Positions 8,752-16,031 of a stretch of 64,000 nt of DNA are shown in pieces. A model generated the notes under the pieces. The model was not told the origin of the DNA. It worked only from the letters and a program-made list of their open reading frames with translations, and searched no databases. Position 1 is the first letter of the stretch. Every line of letters begins with the position of its first letter. The DNA is taken from NCBI GenBank assembly GCA_964519665.1, contig CAZFIV010000001.1:150149-214148 (forward strand), written 5' to 3'. The DNA is from JANQQN01 sp964519665 (GTDB lineage: Bacteria; Myxococcota; Kuafuiibacteriia; Kuafuiibacteriales; Kuafuiibacteriaceae). The position numbers were made by a program, and so were the translations under genes.

Positions 8752-9876
8752 ATGATTGCATGGCTTGATTTTGGCTGGCTGATTCTCGGCTTCGTCGGCG
8801 TTACCGTCGGAGCGGACATCTTCGTTGGCGGCGCGGCTGGGATCGCGCGTCGCTTCGGCATATCGCCCCTTCTGGTGGGGCTGACGATCGTGGCCCTCGG
8901 AACGAGCGCGCCCGAGATCGCGGTCAATGTGACCGCGGCCGTGCGGGGGCGCACCGAGATGGCGATCGGAAATGTGCTGGGCAGCAACATTCTCAACGTG
9001 CTGGGGGTCCTCGGCCTGTGCGCGGTGTTGCGGTCGATAGTCGTCAACTCGCAGCTGGTTCGGCTCGACGTTCCGGTCATGATTGGCGCGGCGATTATGC
9101 TCGGTATCGTTTCGATGGATTTTCACGTGGGCCCGATCGAGGCGGGCGTACTGGTTCTGATGCTCGTTGGCTATACGGCGATCCAGATTCGGTTGGCGGT
9201 TCAGGACCGCCGAGCAAACGTCGCTTCCGGGCCGGCCGAGCAGTCCCCGGAGGCGTCCGAGGCCGAGCAGTCCCCGGACGGGTCGGAAGCCGGGCCGGAA
9301 CGACCGATCTGGGTGAGGCTAGTTCAACTCGCGGGCGGTTCGACGCTCCTCGTCATCGGGTCGGACCGGCTGGTGCTTGGTGCGACGATGGTCGCCCGCT
9401 GGTGGGGTCTGAACGAGTTGGTCATCGGCTTGACGGTGGTTGCGGTCGGTACTTCGCTTCCCGAGATCGCCACCTCGGTGGCCGCCACCATGAGGGGGCA
9501 GGGGGAGTTGGCGGTCGGCAACGTGGTCGGTTCCAACATCTACAACATGCTCGCGGTCGTGGGCTTAAGCGGGCTACTGGCGCAAGAGGGCCTGCCGGTG
9601 AGCGAAGCGGCCCTGTTTTTCGACATGCCGGTGATGGTCGTGACGTGCATCGCCTGCCTCCCGATATTCCTGAGCGAACACCGCATCGATCGCTGGGAGG
9701 GTGCTCTGTTCATCGGGTTCTACCTCGCCTACATCTCGTACGTGCTGCTCGCGACCAAGCACCACTCGCTAACCCAGCCGTTTGGAGCGGTGATGCTGTA
9801 TTTCGTCGTACCGCTCACCGCGATCACGTTGGCCGTCACGTTGTTCCGGTCATTGAGGCGCCCCGCCGCCTCGTAG
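8752..9876 (+). CDS. Calcium/sodium antiporter family protein (CaCA, YrbG-like)
   Basis: 374 residues with two homologous five-helix halves, as in YrbG-type cation antiporters of the inner membrane. Each half carries the signature alpha-repeat: GTSAPEIAVN with GNVLGSNILN (about residues 50-85), and GTSLPEIATS with GNVVGSNIYN (about 230-268). The glutamates in these motifs bind the cation. The acidic loop between the halves contains a short repeat (EQSPEASEA then EQSPDGSEA). Family knowledge predicts Na+/Ca2+ or H+/Ca2+ exchange. The ATG at 8752 begins directly with the first helix. No obvious operon partner; the prolidase gene follows 61 bases later. Confidence 0.9.
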   Translation: MIAWLDFGWLILGFVGVTVGADIFVGGAAGIARRFGISPLLVGLTIVALGTSAPEIAVNVTAAVRGRTEMAIGNVLGSNILNVLGVLGLCAVLRSIVVNSQLVRLDVPVMIGAAIMLGIVSMDFHVGPIEAGVLVLMLVGYTAIQIRLAVQDRRANVASGPAEQSPEASEAEQSPDGSEAGPERPIWVRLVQLAGGSTLLVIGSDRLVLGATMVARWWGLNELVIGLTVVAVGTSLPEIATSVAATMRGQGELAVGNVVGSNIYNMLAVVGLSGLLAQEGLPVSEAALFFDMPVMVVTCIACLPIFLSEHRIDRWEGALFIGFYLAYISYVLLATKHHSLTQPFGAVMLYFVVPLTAITLAVTLFRSLRRPAAS

Positions 9877-9937
9877 GGCGGTTTTCAGGGTGGCTCGCCC
9901 ACCGGTTGACCTGCTTGCTCCGCGCCATGAAGGTGCG

Positions 9938-11266
9938 ATGGTGCAGACGAGCCAAAGTAACTTTTCCGACTTGTACCGGTCGCACGTCGAGACCATTACC
10001 GCCCGCGCCCAGCGCGCCCTCGCCGAGCAGGGCTACGATGGCGTGGTCATTCATTCCGGCCGGCTTCAGCGCAAGTCACCCTTCGATGATCAGGACTGGC
10101 CCTTTCGACCGGTGCCCATGTTCGCCCACTGGAGTCCGCTCCGCTGGCCGGACTCCGCGGTGATCGTCACGGCCCACGGGGTCGAGCTTTGTGCGCTCGA
10201 GGTTACCGACTTCTGGGAGAAGCCGGCGGTGCCCGATTGGGATCTGTTGCGAAGCGGCATGAAGGTTCGAACCATTCAGCGGGCCGAGCATACGAAGGCC
10301 TCATTGCCGGTGGGAAAGGTCGCTTTCATCGGTCACGAGGGCGAGGTTGCACATGAGCTCGGGCTCGATCCCGAACACGTGAATCCGGGTGGTCTTCGGG
10401 TGGCCCTCGAAGACACGCGGGTCGAGAAGACCGCGTACGAAGTCCGAATGATGACTGAGGCGAGCCTTCGGGGGGCTCGCGGGCACCGGCGGGTCGAGGC
10501 GGAGTTCCTGGCCGGCGAGCGCAGCGAGCTTCTGCTGCACCTCGCTTTTCTTCAGGCCAGCCAGCAGGACGACGCGGATGCGCCCTACAAGGGCATCGTA
10601 GCCCTCGGCCGAGCCGCCGCCACTCTGCATCACAACGTTTATGAAGACCGACCCGGTGCGGGCTCGCTGCTGGTTGACGCGGGGGCGACCTTTCACGGTT
10701 ATCCGTGCGACATCACACGGACCCATTGCGCGCCGACCGCCAGTGAAGCTTTCAAGGACCTCAAGGCGGCCATGGAGGACCTTCAGCGGGAGACGATCGA
10801 GGACATCGAGGTTGGCAAGGGGTACGAGGACCTCCATGACGCCTGTCATCGTCGTCTGGCCGACGTCTTGGTGGCCCACGGTCTCGTAACATGCTCGCCG
10901 GCGGCGACGGTCGACCAAGGTCTGACCCGCGCCTTCTTCCCGCACGGATTGGGCCACTCGCTGGGCGTGCAGGTGCACGACGTCTCATGTCGCAAGCGCG
11001 AACCGCGACCAGAGAATCGCTTCCTCCGGCACACCGGCACCATCACCGCGGGTCAGGTGTTTACCATCGAGCCCGGGCTATATTTCATCGACCGGCTGCT
11101 AGAGCCGCTCCGGGCGAGCCCGGCCGGCGCCGATGTCGCCTGGGACACCGTGGCCGCGCTGGCGCCCTACGGCGGGATTCGTATCGAAGACAACATCCAC
11201 GTGACCCCCGCTGGTATTCGGAATCTCACTCGGGAGGCTTTCGCATCGACGTCGGAGTACGACTGA
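9938..11266 (+). CDS. pepQ: Xaa-Pro dipeptidase (prolidase, peptidase M24)
   Basis: 442 residues, the size of PepQ. The metal ligands of the pita-bread fold are present: Asp pair in DAGATFHGYPCDITRTH, His in FFPHGLGHSLG, Glu in TIEPGLYF and Glu in RIEDNIHVT. The HHNVYEDR motif is typical of proteobacterial prolidase. It splits Xaa-Pro dipeptides in the cytoplasm using two divalent metal ions. ATG 9938 is preferred to 9890 because AAGG lies seven bases upstream and the PepQ-like sequence begins there. Its 3' end overlaps the opposing carbon-nitrogen hydrolase gene by 41 bases (11226-11266), an unusual tail-to-tail arrangement. Confidence 0.93.
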   Translation: MVQTSQSNFSDLYRSHVETITARAQRALAEQGYDGVVIHSGRLQRKSPFDDQDWPFRPVPMFAHWSPLRWPDSAVIVTAHGVELCALEVTDFWEKPAVPDWDLLRSGMKVRTIQRAEHTKASLPVGKVAFIGHEGEVAHELGLDPEHVNPGGLRVALEDTRVEKTAYEVRMMTEASLRGARGHRRVEAEFLAGERSELLLHLAFLQASQQDDADAPYKGIVALGRAAATLHHNVYEDRPGAGSLLVDAGATFHGYPCDITRTHCAPTASEAFKDLKAAMEDLQRETIEDIEVGKGYEDLHDACHRRLADVLVAHGLVTCSPAATVDQGLTRAFFPHGLGHSLGVQVHDVSCRKREPRPENRFLRHTGTITAGQVFTIEPGLYFIDRLLEPLRASPAGADVAWDTVAALAPYGGIRIEDNIHVTPAGIRNLTREAFASTSEYD

Positions 11267-12200
11267 TCCGGTCGCTGACGGGGAGCCTCTCCCGGCGGTC
11301 GACCTTCAGCGAAAACACGTCGGGCCGAGAGTAGTGGCCGACCACATCCAGGTCGTACTTCGCACGGACGATCTCGGCGAGGTCGACGTCTGCCATGACG
11401 ACCCTCTCCGTCCCGTACTCCACGTCGGTGATCAGGTTGCCATAGGGATCGACGATGCAGCTGCCCCCGCGGATGAGCACGGCCTCGCCGTCGTCGCCGT
11501 AGGTGGTCGGAAAGTCGGTTGGATAGTCGCGGCGGCGGGCGAACTGGCACGCGGACAGGACGAAGCATCGGCCCTCGGTGGCAATATGCCGCATCGTCGG
11601 AATCCAGGAGTCGCGGTCGTCGACCGTGGGCGCACAGTAGAGCTGCACGCCGTCGGCGTACAGACTCATGCGAAGCGCGGGCATGTAGTTCTCCCAACAG
11701 ATCGCGGCGGCCACTCGGCCCGCGGGGCTGTCGACCGGAGCTAACGTCGAGCCGTCGCCCTGGCCCCAGATGAGGCGCTCGCTGCCGGTTGGCATCAGCT
11801 TTCGGTGCTTGCCGAGGAGCCGTCCGTCGGCGCCGACATAAAGGGCTGTGCAGTATAGGGTGTGCCCGTCCCGCTCGATGACCCCGACGACCATCGTGAG
11901 TTGGTGCCGCTCGGCGATCGTGGCGATGCGCTCGGCCTGCGGGCCGCCCAGATCGAGAGCTGCTTCGAAGTACCGCTGGAACCAGGTTCGGCCCTCGGGC
12001 CGACGAAACCCGACCCTCGCTCCAAAGTCACCGCCTTTTGGGTAGCCGGTCAGGAAGGCTTCAGGAAACACGATCAATCGCGCTCCCTGGTCGGCGGCCT
12101 GGCCGCATATCGCGTCGAGTCGGTCGATCCCGGCATCGAGGTCAAAAGCCGGGGCTGCTGCCTGCACCACAGCGACCCGCTGAACATGGCTCATTGTCAT
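11226..12200 (-). CDS. Carbon-nitrogen hydrolase (nitrilase branch)
   Basis: 324 residues. The Glu-Lys-Cys catalytic triad of the nitrilase superfamily is visible: Glu47 in FPEAFLTGYP, Lys in GKHRKLMPT (about 131), Cys in ICWENYMP (about 167). The CWENYMP wording and length fit true nitrilases that convert nitriles to carboxylic acids, rather than amidases or NAD synthetase domains. The substrate is unknown. ATG 12200 or the second ATG at 12194 may start it. Only 11 bases separate it from the divergent debranching-enzyme start at 12212. Its tail overlaps pepQ. No nitrile-related neighbour is seen. Confidence 0.88.
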   Translation of the reverse strand: MTMSHVQRVAVVQAAAPAFDLDAGIDRLDAICGQAADQGARLIVFPEAFLTGYPKGGDFGARVGFRRPEGRTWFQRYFEAALDLGGPQAERIATIAERHQLTMVVGVIERDGHTLYCTALYVGADGRLLGKHRKLMPTGSERLIWGQGDGSTLAPVDSPAGRVAAAICWENYMPALRMSLYADGVQLYCAPTVDDRDSWIPTMRHIATEGRCFVLSACQFARRRDYPTDFPTTYGDDGEAVLIRGGSCIVDPYGNLITDVEYGTERVVMADVDLAEIVRAKYDLDVVGHYSRPDVFSLKVDRRERLPVSDRISRTPTSMRKPPE

Positions 12201-12211
12201 CGCGTAACCAA

Positions 12212-14149
12212 ATGTCGGCTTCGCTCATCATCCACGCAACCATGGACGCCTTTGCACCGGATACGGAACGTGAATGGCTCGAGGCCGACGGGCTGGGGGG
12301 CTTCGCTAGCGGAACCGTCTCGACCATTCGGACCCGGCGTTATCATGCGCTGTTGCTGACCGCGGAGACGCCGCCGAGCGACCGGTGGGTGCTGGTCAAC
12401 GGCGTCGAAGCCTGGCTCGAAATAAACGGTCACCGATATTCCCTGACGAGCCAGTCGTACGGCGGGGCTGTCGTGCATCCCGATGGAGTATCTCGGATTC
12501 GTTCGTTCCGCGCCGAACCCTGGCCTACCTGGACCTACCGGGTCGATGACGCGGACCTGACCCACGAAGTATTCGCCGTGTTTGGCCAGCCGGCGACCGT
12601 TTTGCGGTGGACAGGCCAGGCCATGCCGGGGCCGGTGCGGCTCTTCGTTCGGCTTCTGATGTCGGGCCGGGACCCGCACCAGCTGCATCATGCGTCCGAC
12701 GGGTTCGAGTTCGGAGTTTCGGTGGATCGCGGCCGATTCTCGTTCACGAGCTATCCGGGCGTGCCGCCGGTCCACGTGGCGACGACCGCTCGCTATACCC
12801 ACGCTCCCGAGTGGTATCGCAATTTCTTCTATCGAGTAGAGGCCGAACGTGGCCTCGACAATGGCGAAGACCTGGCGTCGCCCGGCGTCTTCGAGTTCGA
12901 CCTTTCGAATGGCCCTGCCTCCCTGGTCCTGTCGAGCGACCCCGAAGTGTTGTCGGGCGGTCCGGTCGAAACGCTGGCCGAGGGCCTCGTTCGCCAGGAG
13001 CGCAGCCGCCGCGAGAAGCATCCGGATGCCCTGGCTCGGGCCGCCGAGAGCTATGTCGTCAAGCGAGGCAACAACCTGACGGTCATCGCGGGCTATCCGT
13101 GGTTTGGCGACTGGGGCCGCGACACCTTCATCGCTCTTCGCGGGCTTCGGCATCTGCCGAACGGTCCCCAACGCGCCGAAGCGATCCTCACCGAGTGGGC
13201 CACCGTGGTGTCGAAGGGCATGCTCCCCAATCGATTCCCGGACCGTGGTGACGAACCCGAGTACAACTCGGTCGACGCGTCCCTATGGTACGTCCTTGCC
13301 GTTCGCGATCATATGGACAGCGGGAGAGTCGAGGGCGCCGTCGCGACCGAGCTGATGGCCGCGGTGACCGCTATTTTGGATGGCTATGCTTCGGGAACGC
13401 GATTCGGGATTCGCGCGGACGCCGACGGTTTATTGCGGGCCGGGGTGCAGGGCGTCCAGCTTACGTGGATGGATGCCAAAGTCGGAGATTGGGTCGTCAC
13501 CCCACGGATCGGAAAACCGGTCGAGGTCCAGGCCCTGTGGCTGAACGCGCTCGATTTCGCCCAGCGCCACGACTCCCGGTTCGAGGCCCCGCTGCGCGCC
13601 GGGCTAACTTCCTTTCGGGAGCGCTTCGACGATCCGTCGCTCGGTCACCTTCTCGACGTCGTCGACGTCGACCACGAACCTGGCCGGATCGATGGGCGGT
13701 TCCGGCCGAACCAGGTCTTGGCCCTCGGGGGCCTTCCGCTCTCGCTCGTGGACCGACAACGTTCCCGCGCGATTCTCGATCGCGTCGAAGACGTCCTGTG
13801 GACGCCGATGGGGCTCAGAAGCCTCGCCCCGGGAGAAGCGCAGTATGTGGCCCGGTACGAAGGCGGCGTCCGGGAGCGGGATGGCGCCTATCACCAGGGA
13901 ACCGTGTGGCCGTGGCTGACCGGCCCCTTCGTTGATGCGTGGGTGTGGAGCCGGGGCGGTGGCGTCGAAGTGGAGCGGGAAGCGCGACGCCGGTTCGTCA
14001 CGCCCCTCTTCGGCCACCTCCAAGACGCTGGGCTGGGTCATGTCAGCGAGATCGCCGACGCGGCATCGCCCCATGTCGCTCGGGGTGCACCGTTCCAAGC
14101 TTGGTCGGTCACTGAACTGCTTCGCCTCGACCGCACCTTGGCGCAGTAA
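12212..14149 (+). CDS. Glycogen-debranching-type enzyme (amylo-alpha-1,6-glucosidase, GH133)
   Basis: 645 residues. The N-terminal domain opens with EWLEADGLGGFASGTVS and RRYHALLL, hallmarks of the archaeal/bacterial GDE family. The C-terminal (alpha/alpha) barrel includes AGYPWFGDWGRDTFIALRG, PEYNSVDASLWY and YHQGTVWPWLTGPF, the usual GH133 blocks. It should remove alpha-1,6 branch glucose from glycogen-like polymers. No signal peptide, so cytoplasmic. ATG 12212 is followed by another in-frame ATG at 12242; the frame is open upstream to 12038, but that part lies inside the opposing nitrilase gene. It is the first gene of a tightly spaced six-gene operon; the aquaporin gene begins nine bases after its stop. 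Confidence 0.88.
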   Translation: MSASLIIHATMDAFAPDTEREWLEADGLGGFASGTVSTIRTRRYHALLLTAETPPSDRWVLVNGVEAWLEINGHRYSLTSQSYGGAVVHPDGVSRIRSFRAEPWPTWTYRVDDADLTHEVFAVFGQPATVLRWTGQAMPGPVRLFVRLLMSGRDPHQLHHASDGFEFGVSVDRGRFSFTSYPGVPPVHVATTARYTHAPEWYRNFFYRVEAERGLDNGEDLASPGVFEFDLSNGPASLVLSSDPEVLSGGPVETLAEGLVRQERSRREKHPDALARAAESYVVKRGNNLTVIAGYPWFGDWGRDTFIALRGLRHLPNGPQRAEAILTEWATVVSKGMLPNRFPDRGDEPEYNSVDASLWYVLAVRDHMDSGRVEGAVATELMAAVTAILDGYASGTRFGIRADADGLLRAGVQGVQLTWMDAKVGDWVVTPRIGKPVEVQALWLNALDFAQRHDSRFEAPLRAGLTSFRERFDDPSLGHLLDVVDVDHEPGRIDGRFRPNQVLALGGLPLSLVDRQRSRAILDRVEDVLWTPMGLRSLAPGEAQYVARYEGGVRERDGAYHQGTVWPWLTGPFVDAWVWSRGGGVEVEREARRRFVTPLFGHLQDAGLGHVSEIADAASPHVARGAPFQAWSVTELLRLDRTLAQ

Positions 14150-14158
14150 GAAGACACC

Positions 14159-14941
14159 ATGCTCGAACGAATCCAACGGTGCTGGCCGATGTACGTCATC
14201 GAAGCCGGCGGTCTCGGCGTGTTCATGATCTCGGCGTGCGTTTTTGCCACGCTGCTGGAGTACGAGTTCTCGCCGGTCCATCAGGCCATCGGCAATCCAG
14301 ACCTTCGTCGAGCTCTGATGGGAGCGGCGATGGGACTGACTGCGGTGGGGATCATTTATAGCCCCTGGGGCAAACGCTCGGGGGCGCACATCAATCCCGC
14401 GGTGACGTTGACCTTCTACCGGCTGGATAAGGTCGAGCCCGTCGATGCTGTTTTCTATGTCGTCTTCCAATTCATCGGAGGCGCGGCTGGGGTGTGGCTG
14501 TCGTACTTGGTCCTCGGGGACTGGCTGGCCGCCCCCACGGTGTCATATGTCGTCACCCTGCCCAGCACCCAGTATGGGATCGGTGTGGCGTTCCTCGCCG
14601 AGTTTCTTATCTCGGCCGGGTTGATGTCAGCCGTTCTGATCACCAGCAACCATCCCCGCCTGCAGGCGTATACGGGTGCGACCGCGGGCCTCTTGGTGGG
14701 AGTATACATTCTGGTCGAAGCCCCGCTCTCGGGCATGAGTATGAATCCAGCCCGGAGCGTGGGGTCGGCGGTGGTCGCCGGTCAATGGACCGCGATGTGG
14801 ATCTACTTCGTTGCGCCCATCTCGGGAATGCTGCTCGCCGCCGAAGTGTACGCGCGGATAAGTCGCCGCGTACACTGCGCCAAGCTGCAGCACGATTCCC
14901 TGATGGGTCGCGATTGCCATTTCAAAAACTGCGGCGGGTAG
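14159..14941 (+). CDS. Aquaporin / MIP family channel
   Basis: 260 residues with six membrane helices and both pore motifs: HINPAVT in the first half-helix and SMNPARS in the second. The arginine after the second NPA belongs to the selectivity filter. The protein should conduct water or small neutral solutes such as glycerol; the filter residues are not enough for me to choose. An unusual cytoplasmic tail of about 25 residues contains Cys and His (HCAKLQHD, then DCHFKNC), which might bind metal or form disulfides. It lies between a debranching enzyme and a lipoprotein in the same operon, pointing to osmotic or desiccation responses (inference). Confidence 0.9.
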   Translation: MLERIQRCWPMYVIEAGGLGVFMISACVFATLLEYEFSPVHQAIGNPDLRRALMGAAMGLTAVGIIYSPWGKRSGAHINPAVTLTFYRLDKVEPVDAVFYVVFQFIGGAAGVWLSYLVLGDWLAAPTVSYVVTLPSTQYGIGVAFLAEFLISAGLMSAVLITSNHPRLQAYTGATAGLLVGVYILVEAPLSGMSMNPARSVGSAVVAGQWTAMWIYFVAPISGMLLAAEVYARISRRVHCAKLQHDSLMGRDCHFKNCGG

Positions 14942-14975
14942 CTCCAAGCCCGGTCCGCTCGAGATAGGAGACTCT

Positions 14976-16022
14976 ATGAATCGCTGGTTGAAGTTGGTGG
15001 CGCTGTCCGTCGCCTTGCTGGTTTCCGCGTGCGCAGGCTCGTCGGTGGGGCCGACCACGCAGGCGACATCGTCGTCGCCCGCCGACGGGTCCACTCCCGC
15101 GGTGACCGGGTTCGGATTTACCGTCGCCGACCTCGAAGCATCGACGAAGTTCTTTGTCGATGTTCTGGGGGCCAAGGAAGTCGCCCGCAAGAACGCGAGG
15201 GGCGCAGAGTTCGAAGCCCTCACCGGCATCGACGGAGCCTTCGCAGACGCGGTGGTCCTCCGAGTCGGAGAGGAAGTCGTCACTTTGACCGACTATGCCG
15301 CGCAAGGGGACCCGACCCGCGCGGATGCGGTCAGCAATGACCTGGACTTCCAACACCTGGCCCTCGTGGTTCGCGACATGGACGCGGCGCACCAGGCGGT
15401 GGTCGAAGCCGGTGTTCGCCCCGTCTCGCGTCGGGGACCGCAACGGATCCCGGACTCTAACGCCGCTGCAGCCGGGATCCGGGCCTTCTATTTTCGCGAC
15501 GCCGAAGCGCACCCCTTAGAGCTGATTTGGTTTCCCGCTGGCAAGGGCGCCGGGCGCTGGCACGCACCGAGTGGTCCGCTGGTGCTCGGTATCGACCACA
15601 GCGCCATCGCGGTGGCATCGACCGATGCGAGCCTTGAGTTTTACCGCGATGTGATCGGCCTCCGCGTGGCCGGCAACAGTCTCAACGAAGGTGTCGAGCA
15701 AGAACGGTTGAGCGGCGTGGACGGCGCTCGGGTTCGCATCACGGGACTTCGCGGCGCCTCGGGACCGGGGGTCGAGTTTCTCGAGTACCTGCAGCCCGGA
15801 CCCGGCCGCGCGCGCCCCATCGGTTCGACGGTGCGCGACCTATTCCACTGGGAAACGACCATCGCGGTCAATGACATCGAAGCGACACGACGGCGTCTGC
15901 AGGCGGCCGGGTTCGAGGTCTTGTCGACCCGCCCTGCGGCTTGCGACCTGTGCCTGGTGGAGGCTCAGGCCCTGTTGGTGCGCGACCCGGACGGTCACGC
16001 GGTTCGCTTGGTGGAGCGCTAG
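14976..16022 (+). CDS. Lipoprotein with two glyoxalase/VOC-like domains
   Basis: 348 residues. A signal peptide ends in the lipobox LVSAC (Cys at about 20), so the protein should be anchored in the outer leaflet of the inner membrane or in the outer membrane. Two vicinal-oxygen-chelate modules follow: residues ~40-185 (GFTVADLEASTKFFVDVLGA to HPLELIWFP) and ~200-345 (GIDHSAIAVASTDASLEFY to DPDGHAVRL). Metal-ligand positions look partly kept (HLALVV, HSAIAV, EFLEY), so activity is possible but unproven. GGAG lies six bases before the ATG. VOC lipoproteins have no settled function; the operon suggests a role in sugar or aldehyde stress. Confidence 0.82.
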   Translation: MNRWLKLVALSVALLVSACAGSSVGPTTQATSSSPADGSTPAVTGFGFTVADLEASTKFFVDVLGAKEVARKNARGAEFEALTGIDGAFADAVVLRVGEEVVTLTDYAAQGDPTRADAVSNDLDFQHLALVVRDMDAAHQAVVEAGVRPVSRRGPQRIPDSNAAAAGIRAFYFRDAEAHPLELIWFPAGKGAGRWHAPSGPLVLGIDHSAIAVASTDASLEFYRDVIGLRVAGNSLNEGVEQERLSGVDGARVRITGLRGASGPGVEFLEYLQPGPGRARPIGSTVRDLFHWETTIAVNDIEATRRRLQAAGFEVLSTRPAACDLCLVEAQALLVRDPDGHAVRLVER

Positions 16023-16031
16023 GAGAGAGTC

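Noticed and set aside
8114..8755. 213-residue frame in the 0.8 kb gap
   Set aside because: Arg/Pro-rich, no motif, and overlapped by equally long frames on the other strand.
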